Assembly (NCBI GenBank): GCA_030770425.1
Contig: JASJFT010000046.1
Span: 62,001-126,000, forward strand
Length of the DNA: 64,000 nt
Direction: 5' to 3'
Origin: Darksidea phi
Lineage: Eukaryota > Ascomycota > Dothideomycetes > Pleosporales > Lentitheciaceae
In this document: positions 1 to 11,693 of the stretch, one piece after another
How positions within the stretch are numbered: the stretch's first letter is position 1
Layout of the letters: each line of letters starts with the position of its first letter
Notes under the pieces: generated by a model
Told to the model about the DNA's origin: nothing
What the model saw: only the letters and a program-made list of their open reading frames with translations
The model's database searches: none
Translations under genes and position numbers: made by a program

Positions 1-1876
1 CAATAAGAAGCCCCCGCTCTGTAACTCTTGAAAGATCCCGTCGGGATCATATCTAGCTGCCACCTCCTGCAGCTTTCTGACGTTTTCTGCACCAAAGCTA
101 ACGAGTACGTTCTGTGTCATGCCGGCAAATGTGGGAAAGCGAAGGTCTAATAAGAGTCCCTTGTCGACGGCCAGCTTCTCGACTCGCTGCAACACAGCAT
201 CAAGGGCCTTCTTCACGGCTCTATCGTCTTGGTCCTGCTTCCAGTCACAAGCAAAGATCCAGCCTAGAAAGGGTTAGAGAGAAGAATTAGACACGTCATC
301 ATAGGTGGGATCCTACAAGACTGAGGAACATCCTCCAACCCTAGAATATTGCCGCCGCAATTCTTCCCGGCCCTCACGGCAGCCTGAGGAAGAGGCTGGA
401 CGCTCCAATGTAGTTCAGCAGAATGGGGAAGTTGCTCTACGATTTCCTTCCAGCATAGATGGCCTTCCTCATAAAGCCTATGTGAGACTTTTGTCGTCAT
501 GGTGAGATAGGCATGCCTGTTTCAGTGTGAGGTTTTAAAGGACGATGAACGTGATAACAGATGCTTGGAACATACTTTAAGTTCTGCTCTTTATAAGCCC
601 ATTCCTCTAATATCACATTCAAGGTCGAGAATGTGCCATTGGAGGTAGGAACAGCCGCACCGAGCAGACTGCTTAGTCTGACGAAGGGATCGAAGGCTGC
701 AGGAAACTCGGTAGGCCAATCTGCGTAGAAAAGTCCAACGGCGATAAAGCCTCTCCGGGTATTAATGAACATACCGATCTTGGGATCCTGCTCCATTGAC
801 ACCTGGACCTTCGCGAATGCATCAAGGATGTTTTCGTAATCAGAAGGATCATACATGTTGATGGTGTACTGAACTTTGATAAGAGGATACGCGTGGAGGC
901 TCACGGCCGTTATTATACCTGTGAGATGTTAGCTTTATTTGTCAAGCCTGGAGGAAATGGCTATTGTCGCACCAAAGTTAGAGCCACCGCCCTTGAGAGC
1001 AAAGTATAGATCTGGATGCGTCTTGCTATTGGCATTGACAATGGTACCGTTTGAAAGAACGACCTAGTTGAATCGGAAAAAGCGGCGTCAGAATTAAGGC
1101 TCTTGTGGATCCGATTTTATCATTTACCTCAAAGTTCTTGACCCCATCAGCACCCAGGCCGTGAAGACTGGAGAAAATCCCCTGACCGCCTTTGAAAAGT
1201 CGGGTCAGCTTGGATCAACGAATGGAAACTTATAAATAGAGACAATAGACATACCACCGATAAGAAAGCCAGAGAGTCCAACTCGGCCTTCTCGAGCTCC
1301 TATAACTGACATGTTCTCCCCTTCTAGCCAAGTGTACACCTCAGGCCAGTTATTTCCCGCACCCACATGAACCGTATTGGTTTCTTTATCCAGAGCTTTC
1401 GACTTCAACTCACGTAAATCCAAGACAACACCCAACCCATGGGCACCGACGCTGCTGAAACCCGGGTTTGCATTGTGGCCTGCCGATCGAATCGCGAACT
1501 TAGAACCTGTGTTTTGCACGATGGAGAGAGCCTTAGCGACTTCTTCAGCGCTTTGCAGACATACGTAGGCTGCGGCTGGAGTCCGACTGGTTACTGACCT
1601 GTTGAGAACAACTTAAGCTGTCGAAACAAATAGAGGATGGAGAAACATAAGCCAAGGCCCCAAGTACCCATCTGCCTAGATATGTGGAAGGTATGAAATC
1701 GTGATCGATCTTTGTAGGAAAGGTTTGTAGCAGAATAACGGGAAATTTCATGAGTGAGATTTAACATACCAACTGTAGCAGACCTCCTTCTTGTACTCAA
1801 CATCATCTGGGCCTGTCACTCGTCCTGGGAACGCTGTTTTGAGTTGCTCGTGTGCATTAAATGCCCGAGCCAGCAT
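1..1876 (-). CDS. FAD-linked (berberine bridge-like) oxidoreductase, 3' end cut by window edge
   Basis: This is a flavin oxidase of the berberine-bridge (BBE)/FAD_binding_4 family. Such enzymes oxidise alcohols or C-N/C-C bonds with FAD bound covalently. I place the start at the ATG ending at 1876. The first exon reads through a PGRVTGPDD stretch to YKKEVCYS and joins, across an intron at about 1769-1599, to [20 protein letters not shown]. The flavin motif [12 protein letters not shown] follows and keeps the histidine that would bind FAD. Later exons carry [27 protein letters not shown] and the family C-terminal signature [16 protein letters not shown], after which the window ends; the stop lies outside. 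At least five introns are needed. No signal peptide is visible with this start, unlike the neighbouring BBE gene at 2415-4368. It probably acts as a cluster tailoring oxidase; the substrate is unknown. Family is certain, exact exon ends less so. Confidence 0.85.
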
Positions 1877-2414
1877 TTTTACTTTGGTTACCTTGTCTAC
1901 GACGACTTAGCAGTCCTGGCGCTTTCGGAGTGTAAGAGGCCGAAAAGATGGGCTGAAAGTTTCGGTGCGAAAGTATATCTGCTTCCAGGCTATAGCGACC
2001 AAGAATTTAACACTTATCCATCAGCCTATGCTAGTGAAGGCTCAATGATGTCATAGTTCCAGGCCCGAAAGAGTCGCAGCAAAGGTATGCAGTAATAAGT
2101 GAACCGGTCAGACCGAGTTCCGGATTCAGACGCGGGCCGCAATAATTTGGGAGAGCCGATGATATGCTCGGCATTTCCTTATTCGTCACTCCCCGCCATT
2201 TGCCCTAGCACTAACGGGGAACACCTTTTCATGCCTCCTCGATTCCGTACCAAATTTAATATGGAAAAACATCGAATTATCAATCATAACCTTCATTGAA
2301 TGATCCAGACCCAATTCGGAGCTTGGAATGTAAGATTTATAAGTCAGTTTGGCTCCAGGCTGCGTATTCGATCATACCGTACATGCGATCAAGCAAGAGA
2401 TATTCTCAAAGTCT
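1877..2414. other. Intergenic, promoter of the first BBE gene
   Basis: This 540-bp gap lies between the start of one minus-strand BBE gene and the stop of the next. Short open frames here have no recognisable domain or splice context. I see only promoter and 3'-flank sequence. Confidence 0.5.
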
Positions 2415-4368
2415 TCAAGCTTTATCTAACAGAAACCCTCCATACTGTAGATGCTGCAAGACCTGGTACGGGTCATAAGCTCGGCTAACGGACCTCATTC
2501 TCTCCAGAGAGCCGTAGGATCTTAGCACATTCTGATTGAAGCCGGCATCGTTCATGAAGTGAAAATTCAAATCGGTGCCGAGCCGTTGCGCCGACGCAGT
2601 GACATCGTCTCCCAAGCTCAGAAGGGCCTGTACCGCTTCTTTGTCATAACTAGTCTCCGTCCATGTGATCATGATCTCGAGAACTAAAAGGACTAAGGTT
2701 AGAAAATGAAAACAGGCCACGACTGTGACCGGGGCCCAAACATGCACATACAACAATGAGTTTCTTGCGAAAACACAAGGGGACTACACCCGCGGGCGGA
2801 TGTTTCAGACACGGCAAGTTTGCTGAATATTTGAGGAGCATAGTACAAGGTCGCATTCAGTCGACTTTGGACGTCGACTGAGACGTCCTGGTAGCGTGCA
2901 TAATGGTCTAGCAACGTCTCTGTGTCCCATTTGCGGTCGTAAACCGAGATAGCAACCCTGAATGCACGAATGTAAGCGAGAAAAATCGCAAGCTGAGACA
3001 CCTCATGGCAGTGTTCGATTCAACTGCTTACCTTTGCGAACTAAAGAAATTTAAGCCAGATACGGCGTCATGGTAGTCTACCCATGTTCCTATGGTCGAG
3101 TTGATGATAGTTTGATGGGAGAGTTCGTAGAATGCTTTGAATATCTCAGGACGTTCGATCGGCTTGTTGTAAGCAAGATATACAGCACCGCCAGCTGGTC
3201 CCAGATTGTAGGTAGCCGAGGCGCCGGCGTCGTTCTCCGCAGCTGCTGCAAAGTCAACGGTTACGTGTATGAGCTTTTCGAGCCGATCGACATCGATTAG
3301 TAACCCTTCGAACCATATCTGACCGTTCTCAACTGTTTCGATATCAAATCTGGTTACAATACCTAGTGTTGCGTCAGAAGATCGTTAAGAAAGAGAAGAA
3401 TGCCACTAGCACCAGCATACCATAGTTGGCGCCGCCACCTTTTAACGCCCACCACAAGTCCTTGTTGAATGTGCTGTTCGCATTCACGATGGAAGAGTCT
3501 CCGAGGACAACCTGCGCCGCGTTAAGTTAGATATCTCACAGAATAATGCTAGATCGGAGGTTCGCTGCCCACGTGCCTCATAATTGACAACCTTGGTGAA
3601 GGCCATTCCGTGTATGCTGGACCAATAACTCAGGCCGCCACCAAAGAGAAGTCCTCCGACGCCAATATCATTTGCGCGGCCTCCGATTGCCATCCTGCCG
3701 CTCGCGCCGAGGATCTTGTACACTCTGCCCCACCGGTTTCCGGGACCGATAGCAGCTAGTTTGCCATCCGGACTGAGAGAGACATCATCCAGCCGAGCCA
3801 AGTCAATAAGCATGCCCTCCTTTCCAATGCTGGAGAAGCCGACGTTGGGGTTATGCCCCCCGCTGCGGACTGCGAACTGGCTTCCGAGAAAGGATGAAAT
3901 GAGGACCGCCTTGGATACGTCAAGTGCAGATTCGGGCTGCAAGATGCACTGTGGGTTCAACCAGCAGGTCATGGACCTTTATTACAGGACATTAATCAAT
4001 GTTCCCTTATACGGTCTGGCAGGGGTAGGGACAACGACGTGTGGAAAGGATGGGAAGGAGAGGACTGACCAACTATTATTAACGAGATCTCCATAGTTGG
4101 CCGAGGCTGGTGAGTTGATTTTGGAGCCGAAAACAACACGACCGACATTGCATGATAGACGTGCTCTCTCGGTTGTATTGATTTCAGCGCCATTGTCACC
4201 ATCATGGGAAAGATTGAGGATGGAAGAAACATCGGCTTGAGCGACTGGACTAATACCAAGACGCGATATGAATTCCTCAACGTTTCCAATGTCGCTGTAA
4301 ATGCTTTTCTGGGCAGAAGGGGATGCTGCGACTATTGCAGTCGTTGCGATAGCTAGGGAAAGCCGCAT
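2415..4368 (-). CDS. Secreted FAD-linked (berberine bridge-like) oxidoreductase
   Basis: This is a second BBE-family covalent flavin oxidase. The chosen start (ATG ending 4368) opens a hydrophobic signal peptide, MRLSLAIATTAIVAASPSA, so the enzyme probably enters the secretory pathway. An upstream in-frame Met is possible. After the first intron (near 4070-3970) the frame carries CWLNPQCILQPESALDVSKA, then FAVRSGGHNPNVGFSSIG with the FAD-linking His, GVGGLLFGGGLSYWSSIHG, and, after an intron, FNKDLWWALKGGGANYG. Further exons supply the substrate domain and the C-terminal signature DPYQVLQHLQYGGFLLDKA just before the stop at 2415. All main family blocks are present in order, so the gene looks intact. 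It is tandem with the BBE gene at 1-1876 but differs in the N-terminus, so it is not a recent duplicate. It shares a divergent promoter with the P450 at 4982. Confidence 0.9.
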
Positions 4369-4981
4369 TGTGGAAGTCTTGGAAGAAAAAAGTAACATGT
4401 GAACTTTCGGCAGCGATACCACGAAATTATGTGTTATATTACTCCACAAGTTTCTTCTTTTACCTTCGATTTCACTTACCCCTTTTGAAACATAAGCGGT
4501 ACGAATTTCGGCCCAAGACTTCTTTCCCTTTTACGTATTATCACCGACATACACAAGAGGTTTAGAGTACACTTGTCGACGGCGCATTGCCATTCTAGGT
4601 AAATCATGTCTGGATTGGTTCGGGGAAGTATTGGGAGGCACGCTATGCCTTGCTTGTCTAGTTCTCGGCCGGGGTCGCTTTTGATTGGCCAATATCTGCC
4701 TTCGGGGATCTCTTTTGGGAAATGCCCGAAGCAGCTCTCCACGCGAGAGACATTCGACGGCTCATGCGAAAGACGTCCCTGTAGATTTGTTGTATCGTGT
4801 ATTTCATATCGCGAAGCTTGGAACGATATGATGGAACTTGGACCGATGTCAACCTACGTCTAACAACCACGACTCAACGTTCTTTGAGCACCGTTGTCTT
4901 TTCCGTTTGTAACTAAACCCAATACTTCCCTGAACATCGAAATCGAACGAGCACGGGAGCCGCACGCCGATTGCTTTGACT
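4369..4981. promoter_or_regulatory. Divergent promoter between BBE oxidase and P450
   Basis: This 613-bp spacer separates a minus-strand BBE start from a plus-strand P450 start, so both genes can be controlled from it. It contains a CCAAT-type sequence (TTGATTGGCCAATATCTG near 4680). No larger gene is supported within it. Confidence 0.45.
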
Positions 4982-6792
4982 ATGAGTTTCGACAGTACCC
5001 ATGTCCATGGCATACAAGGGGAGAAATGGGGTTGTCTGCACAGACTTAGCATGGCCATTCACGAATACCTATTGTCGTCAAAGTACATTCAGTGGACTGG
5101 AATCATGCTGGCATGGTTTTGGGCTGTTTCATTGCTACAGGCTAAGAGGCCTAGAATACCAGGTGCCCAATTGCACGGGTCAAAAGGCTGGTGGGAGCCT
5201 TCATTCCTGCTCAAGATTCGGTTTATATATGATGCCTACAATATCTTAAAAAATGGATATAACAAGGTATGCTTTCAGGACCAGCTTCCTATTTTGCGTT
5301 CCTATGTCGTCTCTCCCTCGTGCTAATACTACTTGCACCATAACAGTTCAAGGATGTTCCTTTCGTGGTGCGTCGCCTCGATACCGACATTCATATCTTG
5401 CCGATGAAGTACTTGGACGAACTGCGGTTGGTCCCAAGGAATGACCTCAATGGTAAGATGGTGCATTACAATGTGAGTGTCTCCTTAAAGTCTGGCATCA
5501 TGACCACCGGACACTGTTCTGACTGGCAGGTAGAACCTGTTCCGGAGTTGGCCATGGGCTTCAGTAATTCGTGACTCCGATCTACACGTCACTGTTTTGA
5601 CCAAAAAATTAAACCCAGAGGTGTCCAAATACATCGATATGGCATTTGGTGAACTTGAATATGCCTGGCGTTTGGATGTGCCTAATCCCGACGAATGGAC
5701 TGAAGTCGATATACAACAAGTCATGCGTATGCTTGTTGCACGTATGTCAGCAAAGGTTTTTATGGGTGAGCCAACGTGCCGGGACCCTACATGGCTGAGT
5801 CTGACACTCAATTTCTCCATGGATCTCTTCCTGGCGGGCTTCACATTGCGTATGTTCCCGCCATGCATGCACTTCCTGGTCAAGCCATTGGTTCCAGCGC
5901 GATGGCGCGTGCAGAGGCAGATCAACGTTGGCACCGATATGGTCCGCCAGCTCATGCTGAAGCGCGAGGAAGATGCTAAGATAGGCGGGAGTATGGCCAA
6001 AGAAACACTGTTCGAGTGGATGGTCGAACACGCCGTGGGTAGGGAGGGCTCCTTGGAAGAAATGGCAGCACGGCAGTGCATCTTGACGCTCGCAAGCATT
6101 CACACCACAGCTACAACGGTAGCCAACGCATTATTTGACATCATTAATTACCCTGAATGGATTGCCGTCTTGAGAGACGAGATCGATGACACGCTCAAGA
6201 CCCACGGTGAACTCGGACACAATATGCCAGTTAAGTCATGGCTTCGGTATCTGGAAAAGATGGACAGCTTCATTCTCGAAAGTCAGAGAGTCAATCCGGC
6301 CATCCTACGTAAGTGCAATGCGATGTATCTCCAGAAAAAGTTAGAGGGCACGGTACGCTAATGTTGGCTCAAGTGACGCCGCAGAGAATCTCAATGGTGC
6401 CTATCACCCTGAAGGACGGAACATATATCCCGAAGGGCGTCCGAATTGCGTGGGCTGGTCCTCAACATGCCTTCGACCCCAATATTACCCCAGAACCTGA
6501 AAAGTTTGACCCAATGCGAAGCTATCGGAAGCGACATACCGGCAACGGCGAGAACCTCCATAAGTTTATGGTAGGCCAATCTGACCCCGACAACATGTCT
6601 TTTGGCCATGGGAATCAAGTCTGTCCAGGACGCTACTTTGCAGTCGGCGAGATCAAGTTGGTGTTAATGCGGCTGCTTCGGGAATACGACTTCGCCTCAC
6701 CGGGGGGGACGAGGCGTCCCAGGAGCATACACGCTGACGAGAACGTTATCTTAAATCCTTATGCTAAGGTTATGATGAAGAGAAGAAGATAA
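4982..6792 (+). CDS. Cytochrome P450 monooxygenase (ent-kaurene oxidase-like type)
   Basis: This is a membrane-anchored haem monooxygenase. Start is ATG 4982 (MSFDSTHVHG). A hydrophobic anchor, GIMLAWFWAVSLLQ, precedes KRPRIPGAQLHG. Four exons fit with introns 5267-5346, 5473-5533 and 6309-6373, each GT...AG and frame-keeping. The I-helix reads LTLASIHTTATTV. It lacks the usual acidic residue but has the HTT form seen in fungal CYP503/CYP68-like enzymes. The K-helix ExxR is ESQR, and the haem loop FGHGNQVCPGRYFA carries the axial Cys. The length (about 530 aa) is normal for the class. It is probably a tailoring hydroxylase or multi-step oxidase of the cluster product. It appears intact. Confidence 0.92.
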
Positions 6793-8102
6793 TATATTTA
6801 ATACTGTACCTCGTAGAGGGGAATTTGGCATTGGCACCAGACTAGGAAGTGAAGAAGACGGCCAAGTGATATGGAAGTAGAAAACAGTTCTCGAATGGAT
6901 GAACATGTTCTGGTACCGTGTATGTTCCGCGTCATGAGCACAGTAGCAGTAACACGAAATGACTACAGACGAATGATGTAGCAGATATATCATTGAGCGC
7001 AGTGAGATGCCTAATTAAGACGGAACTACGATGCATCATCAGCAGATACTACAATAGAAGTGCATGCTTCCTGCAAGGTGTCCTATGAGAAGCCCTGAGT
7101 AGTTGGTACATGGATCGGTGGATGTAGCGGATGCGTTGGATCGAACCCAGACGCAGGCCAAAAGTGGTGCAGTTGACCTCGTAGGTTACGCGGAAGCAGT
7201 AAAATGCTCTTGGATTCGGCGCCGAGACGCCTCAGTCTCCGGTATGCATCTCCCACGGTGAAGGATGGCACTCTTGATGGAGAGATTTGGGGCATGATAG
7301 GCGATGGGGAGGAGGAGGAGAGTATTTTGAGTATCGTACGGTAGCCGCCAATCCATTTATCATGACCGTGGTGAACCGACTTACATCGGATTCCCAAAGC
7401 TGGAAGGGATGATTCGCTCCTAAAAGGGGCTATGTTCCAGATTTTCGGAAACACCACGACCATGAAACAGCCCACATCGCGAACACGTTTGCCAACTTTA
7501 ATCCCCGAAACGCATGCGATATGCACATACGTGGATCCACGCGTTTTCTGTGCGCCGCCTCGATCCTCAACGACCGCCCTCCGCTACCGCCCTCCGCTAT
7601 CCACCGTTCGCTCCAGTTCGTCATCGTCCAGGCCATACGTGTCAATAATGGCGAAGATGGCACATTCTTTGACTTGTTTTGATACATGGACCTGTCGACA
7701 ACGCGCTTTGTGAGGCCTCGGGCGTCTAGCGGTCGGCAGCCGTTTGTCAACTCTTCGGACACAGCTCGCACCGAGTCGCGCCTCTGTTCTGTCAGGTGCA
7801 GCTGGAGCGCACGGAAGATCATTCGAACACGCTCATATACGCCGACGAAATGAGGGCCCGCCCCCCAACGCAGAAATTCGCATTCCACGCATCATATCTG
7901 GTGCGCCAGTGACAACGCGTTGTACGATGCATAGAGACGGGGAAGTTGTACAGGTGGAAAACAAGCTACTGTTCCGTTTGCGAGCGGTTCATTATGGATG
8001 TACCTTAGAAGTGCTGAATCAGATCACGCTGTGGATCGAGGTGCCTTGCAAGCACAAACAGATAAATTCTTTCAACTTTTGTAGGAGAGTGTCGGTTAGC
8101 CA
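6793..8102. other. Gene-poor spacer after the P450
   Basis: About 1.3 kb with several 60-150 codon frames on both strands (for example 7083-7526 and 7430-7888, minus) that overlap each other. None shows a domain, signal peptide or convincing splice partner. I see no supportable gene. Confidence 0.4.
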
Positions 8103-8893
8103 CTAATAATCACAATTCCCACAATATCCGCACTCCTTATCGCAAGCCGTGAAGTCTTTATGGTCATCATAGTCGAAGCTGTCGTCGTCATGCTCAAGGT
8201 CATCATCGTCATATTCGTCCCGACGCGTCCATGGCGCGACCGGTCTAATGCCCTGTTGCTATTAATTAGCGACAGCACTACATACCAACAATTATGGCGT
8301 CACAAATACCCCCTCGCTCTGGGTACGATGGAATTCCCTGGCAATTTGATTGCTTTCGCCTTGTACCTCCACTTTGCTATCTGTCTCCGACGCACAATCC
8401 ATCCGCCGAGGTGCTAGGTCGATATCCCTTGACGGTCGCGCCAGGTTGGCCCTCCAATGGTGAGTATTGGTAGGATTTTTCTGATATAGGTTGATTTCAA
8501 AGAACCTGTTGTGCTTTTCGCATCTAAAGTTCTTGTACCTATAGGGTTCAACAATTACTACGGGGTCTCTAATTCTATGCGGCTGTTCAATATTACGTAC
8601 GAGTTCACTTTCTCAAAATTCCATTTCAGGAGATCGTCCTCTGTTACCTCCACAAAATTGGCGGCATTCCCCCTTAAAACAAAGTATCTGATCGACTCCT
8701 GAGGTCCGTAATTGATTTGTCTCACAAGTTGGATTGCGTATGGTGTACTGCTCACGTCTAAAGAGCAGTCGGCCGAAGATAGAGACACATTTTGGATGCG
8801 AGCCCAACGCATGAACGCTTCAAACTTAGCCTCATGGTCAAGCTTTCGTGGGCGGTACGGACTAATGGATAGGCAGCAAAAGATAGCAGACAT
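8103..8893 (-). CDS. Hypothetical protein with acidic stretch and Cys-rich tail, model uncertain
   Basis: I do not recognise this gene. Two minus-strand pieces look like real coding sequence. The 8893-8558 frame encodes an even-composition segment with VRQINYGPQESIRYFVLRG and FVEVTEDDLLKWNFEKVNSY. A last exon ending at the TAG at 8103 encodes an Asp-rich run and then FTACDKECGYCGNCDY at the C-terminus. A GT...AG intron (roughly 8285-8250) would precede the tail exon. The middle part (8300-8550) is not resolved, and a competing plus-strand frame occupies it. The Cys-Gly-rich end resembles C-termini of fungal proteins of unknown function, but I cannot name the family. Confidence 0.25.
8294..8702 (+). 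CDS. Possible small two-exon hypothetical protein
   Basis: An ATG at 8294 opens MASQIPPRSGYDGIPWQFDC and continues to a GTGAGT donor at about 8460. An acceptor near 8504 would restore a frame ending at the stop at 8702, giving roughly 120 aa. It overlaps the minus-strand candidate, so at most one of the two is likely to be real. No domain is visible. Confidence 0.2.
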
Positions 8894-8909
8894 AGTGCAG
8901 GCTGTTTGA

Positions 8910-9729
8910 AACTTGACACTGAAATGCTCTCTGCGGCAATGGGCGAGACGGTGTTTGAGATAAAGGTAGGCCGAGACTTGAGCAGTAAGGTGTTACGTAT
9001 GTAATACGTCTAGTTACATGCGGAATTTGCCATTCCGCTGAGACCGACTTGAGGCTAAGATTGGTTTGTTTTGTGTGCGGGGTTAACTAAGTCTCGCTTC
9101 CGTGTACAAATTGCACGTAAAAGCGCTCCAATAGGCTTACTGCATTCGGAAAATCATGCTGCTGCCATAAACGGCCAGATCAAGGCCGTGTACTCTATCC
9201 CAAGAGTGCACATATTCGAGGTGGCCGATTGTGTCTTCGTCTTGCACTGTCATATGCTGCCTTTGGAGGTCGATCAGGCAAATCTTGCCACTAAATGCTC
9301 TACCTAACGCGGGACATATCATGAGATGCAGATTCATCCGCTAGCCCCGGCAAACTCCGCACTGCATATCACACATGTGAAGGCGGGGTAGGGTTTCGGC
9401 CAATCGCTGTGCTGTAGGTCTGCTCACCCTTTCTCTTTCACAAGCGATGCTTTCCTTATCTTCGACAGCTTCACTTTTTGTCGCACTGCGTTCGAGAGTA
9501 GTTAGTGGCGTATGACACGTCATGGTAGGGTTAGTCTGCAGCGCTCACGGTCTTAGTACTCAAAGAACGGTGGTTAGATTTTCAGATCACGACCAGAGCA
9601 CACGTTACCTTCTTCTCGTTTCAAGGCTGAATCCACGCTGCAACAATGCACATCGTTTTGATTCGGGCCAGCTTCTCAATCGGGCTGGCTTGAATGGGGT
9701 TTCAGGCTGTGTCTGCTTGAGACTAGTAT
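8910..9729. other. Spacer with no supported gene
   Basis: About 800 bp between the uncertain hypothetical gene and the solo LTR. Short frames (9071-9307 plus, 9137-9337 minus) mirror each other and have no recognisable content. Confidence 0.4.
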
Positions 9730-9951
9730 TGTCACGGCTGTCTGTGTAACAGAACGCTTCAGGACTCCGTTCGATGAGGAGATTCCCTGAAAGCAGCGAT
9801 TAATGGGGTGAAACTAAGGAAATAGGGAAATACCTAATCAAGGGTGGTCCCTAGGTGGTCTGTGCCTGGGACTCTCACTGTATAAATAGCTAGATACTCA
9901 GCTTGTGTAGAAATCAGAGCACTCAACTTCCGAACTGCGCAGCACGTGACA
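9730..9951. mobile_element. Solo LTR of a retrotransposon with 5-bp target-site duplication
   Basis: The 222-bp unit begins TGTCACG and ends CGTGACA, a perfect 7-bp terminal inverted repeat of the TG...CA type. It is flanked on both sides by the same five bases, AGTAT (9725-9729 and 9952-9956), a target-site duplication. A TATAAATA box lies inside (about 9880). No internal retrotransposon sequence adjoins it, so it is a solo LTR left by recombination. A heavily C-to-T changed relative lies at 28156-28378. This copy is GC-normal and so looks younger, or escaped RIP. Confidence 0.85.
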
Positions 9952-10271
9952 AGTATCCTATACCTTCAATTTATCTTGCTATAACGAAACCCACCTGATT
10001 CTAGACTGTGATAAAGCTGCAAAATCCCGGGCTCAGAGGACGCCGCACGGAGCCAGTGCTGTGCGACTAAACGCATTATCAAATACAGTTTGAAAAGGTA
10101 TGATTCAACGTTCCCGCCATTGTTAGTATTACCTACTGTCAAGCAATGCCGCCGTCCCCACTTGTCCTTTTCTCACTAATCATCACAGAGCGAGCGTTCG
10201 TCGATGAAATCCGAATACAAGGCACAGTCTACCTTTTACGCCTCCCAAGTCACCCCGAAAAATCTACAGAC

Positions 10272-10580
10272 ATGCCAGGCTGCAGCTGTGGGCGTAATTT
10301 CAATGATGTTTATGCGCTCCACCAACACAAGAGGGCAACATGTCACTGCTTCTGCCATTTCTGCAACCGCTCTTTCGCTACTGAGAATGACCTCGTGCAA
10401 CACAACCTAGCTCTTCACAGCTGGCTCTGCGGCCACTGTAACAAAAAATTCAGTGGGCAGGAACATCTTAAGCAACACCAAAAATCTACGGGCCATTGCT
10501 TTTGCCGCGACTGCGATCGCTTCTTCGTCGATCGCTATGCGCTGCGCCAGCATCGCCGTTCCCCCCTTCATTCGTACTGA
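10272..10580 (+). CDS. Small protein of four C2H2-type zinc fingers
   Basis: This short intronless frame (102 aa from the ATG at 10272, MPGCSCGRNFN) is made almost wholly of Cys/His fingers. The first is atypical (CSCGRNFNDVYALHQH...C). It is followed by three regular C-x2-C-x12-H-x4/5-H units: CFCHFCNRSF..., WLCGHCNKKF... and CFCRDCDRFF.... Such arrays bind nucleic acid or proteins. The frame can be extended upstream to 10146, but the peptide before 10272 is not finger-like. Compared with usual fungal C2H2 factors it is very short, so it may be a tail fragment of a larger gene. Role in the cluster is unknown. Confidence 0.6.
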   Translation: MPGCSCGRNFNDVYALHQHKRATCHCFCHFCNRSFATENDLVQHNLALHSWLCGHCNKKFSGQEHLKQHQKSTGHCFCRDCDRFFVDRYALRQHRRSPLHSY

Positions 10581-11040
10581 CTTGTCTGAATGATCCGTTT
10601 TGGATTGGTACGACTCTTGTCAAGCCCGCAGAAAGAATCTTTCAACGCGTTCAATCGTTGGGCGGTTTCGAGGTGTTTCATACGAGTTTTATCGGAATGG
10701 TATATTCAAGAGTTCGCTCAACGGAGCAGTCGCGCAACTCGCGCGGATCAAGGCGGAGAAGTTCGAATATGTCGACATCCCCGAGAAGAGGAAAGGTTTC
10801 TCTATCCATTTTAGGTTCAGGGTGAAAGAGAGGCCCAGAAATAGAAACACCAAGAGATGGCCTCCACAGAGGCATCTGAATCGATGGTGATGAGCTCGAG
10901 GGCTCAATGTGTCCATCAACCAAGTAAACTAAACATCTACCCCTTTGCTTTACTTAGTTGGTTTACATTACTCGGTGAAATTTCCCGATTTGGATTCTAT
11001 AATACATCCATGGGAGTATACCGGTTCGAAGCCGGTGCTT
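10581..11040. other. Spacer between zinc-finger gene and hAT remnant
   Basis: Several frames overlap here on both strands (10590-10890 plus, 10678-10923 minus) without recognisable domains. No gene can be supported. Confidence 0.35.
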
Positions 11041-11460
11041 TTAACATTCGATTACCGCCGCAGTATCTGAATTAAGGCGATTTCGCTCATCTATTATGAC
11101 CCTCTTCGTTTGTGAGAACACACGCTCACACTCAGCGCTCATTACTAGTCAACTAAACAAATCAAATACCATCTTAGAGAGGACAGGGTAATCAGATGCG
11201 TAACGAATCCACCGCTCCAGAGGATCTTCGACGTCCTCGTCGGCCTTATTAGTCCTGGCCATAAACTCATCAAGCTCAGAGGTGAGTTTTGCACGCTTCT
11301 TTCCTCGTGCACTAGGCAGGAGCATATCGATAACTCACATCCTAGATGGTCTTTACATAGCGAGAAGCAAGAGTTTGGAAGACTGTAGCGTCAGCAGATT
11401 TCAGAAGAGGTACCTATGGGAAGAGTTCATTTACAAGCGCAAATAAAGGAGAGACTTCAA
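11041..11460 (-). pseudogene. hAT-family transposase C-terminal remnant
   Basis: Read on the minus strand, this stretch encodes the C-terminal dimerisation region of hAT transposases. ELDEFMARTNKADEDVEDPL and ERWIRYASDYPVLSKMVFDL are followed by an in-frame stop and then by MSAECERVFSQTKRVIIDER and NRLNSDTAAVIEC. The block with SAECERVFS is the diagnostic hAT motif. Upstream pieces (ADATVFQTLASRYVKTI, near 11350-11390) also fit but sit in another frame with stops. No complete transposase, terminal repeats or target duplication were found, so this is a dead fragment. Confidence 0.75.
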
Positions 11461-11693
11461 CAAAAACGTCGGTTTCCCCGCGACAAGCTTCCCCAGCCCG
11501 AGCCCAATTACTTGTTGTCCTTTCTCCATAGCGAGCGATTCGTTTACATAGACTAGAATGAGCTGAAACACGGGCACTAACCAACCTGCCCGGCATATAT
11601 GAGCGACCTCTCATAGATATACAACTGGTCTACTCGATTAACTACCTGTTGATGGCACCGTGACACCATGCCGTTCGCCCATCGGAATAGCCG

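Noticed and set aside
7083..7888. Two long overlapping minus-strand open frames
   Set aside because: Arg/Ser/Pro-rich shadow-like composition, no domain, and overlapping plus-strand frames of similar length.
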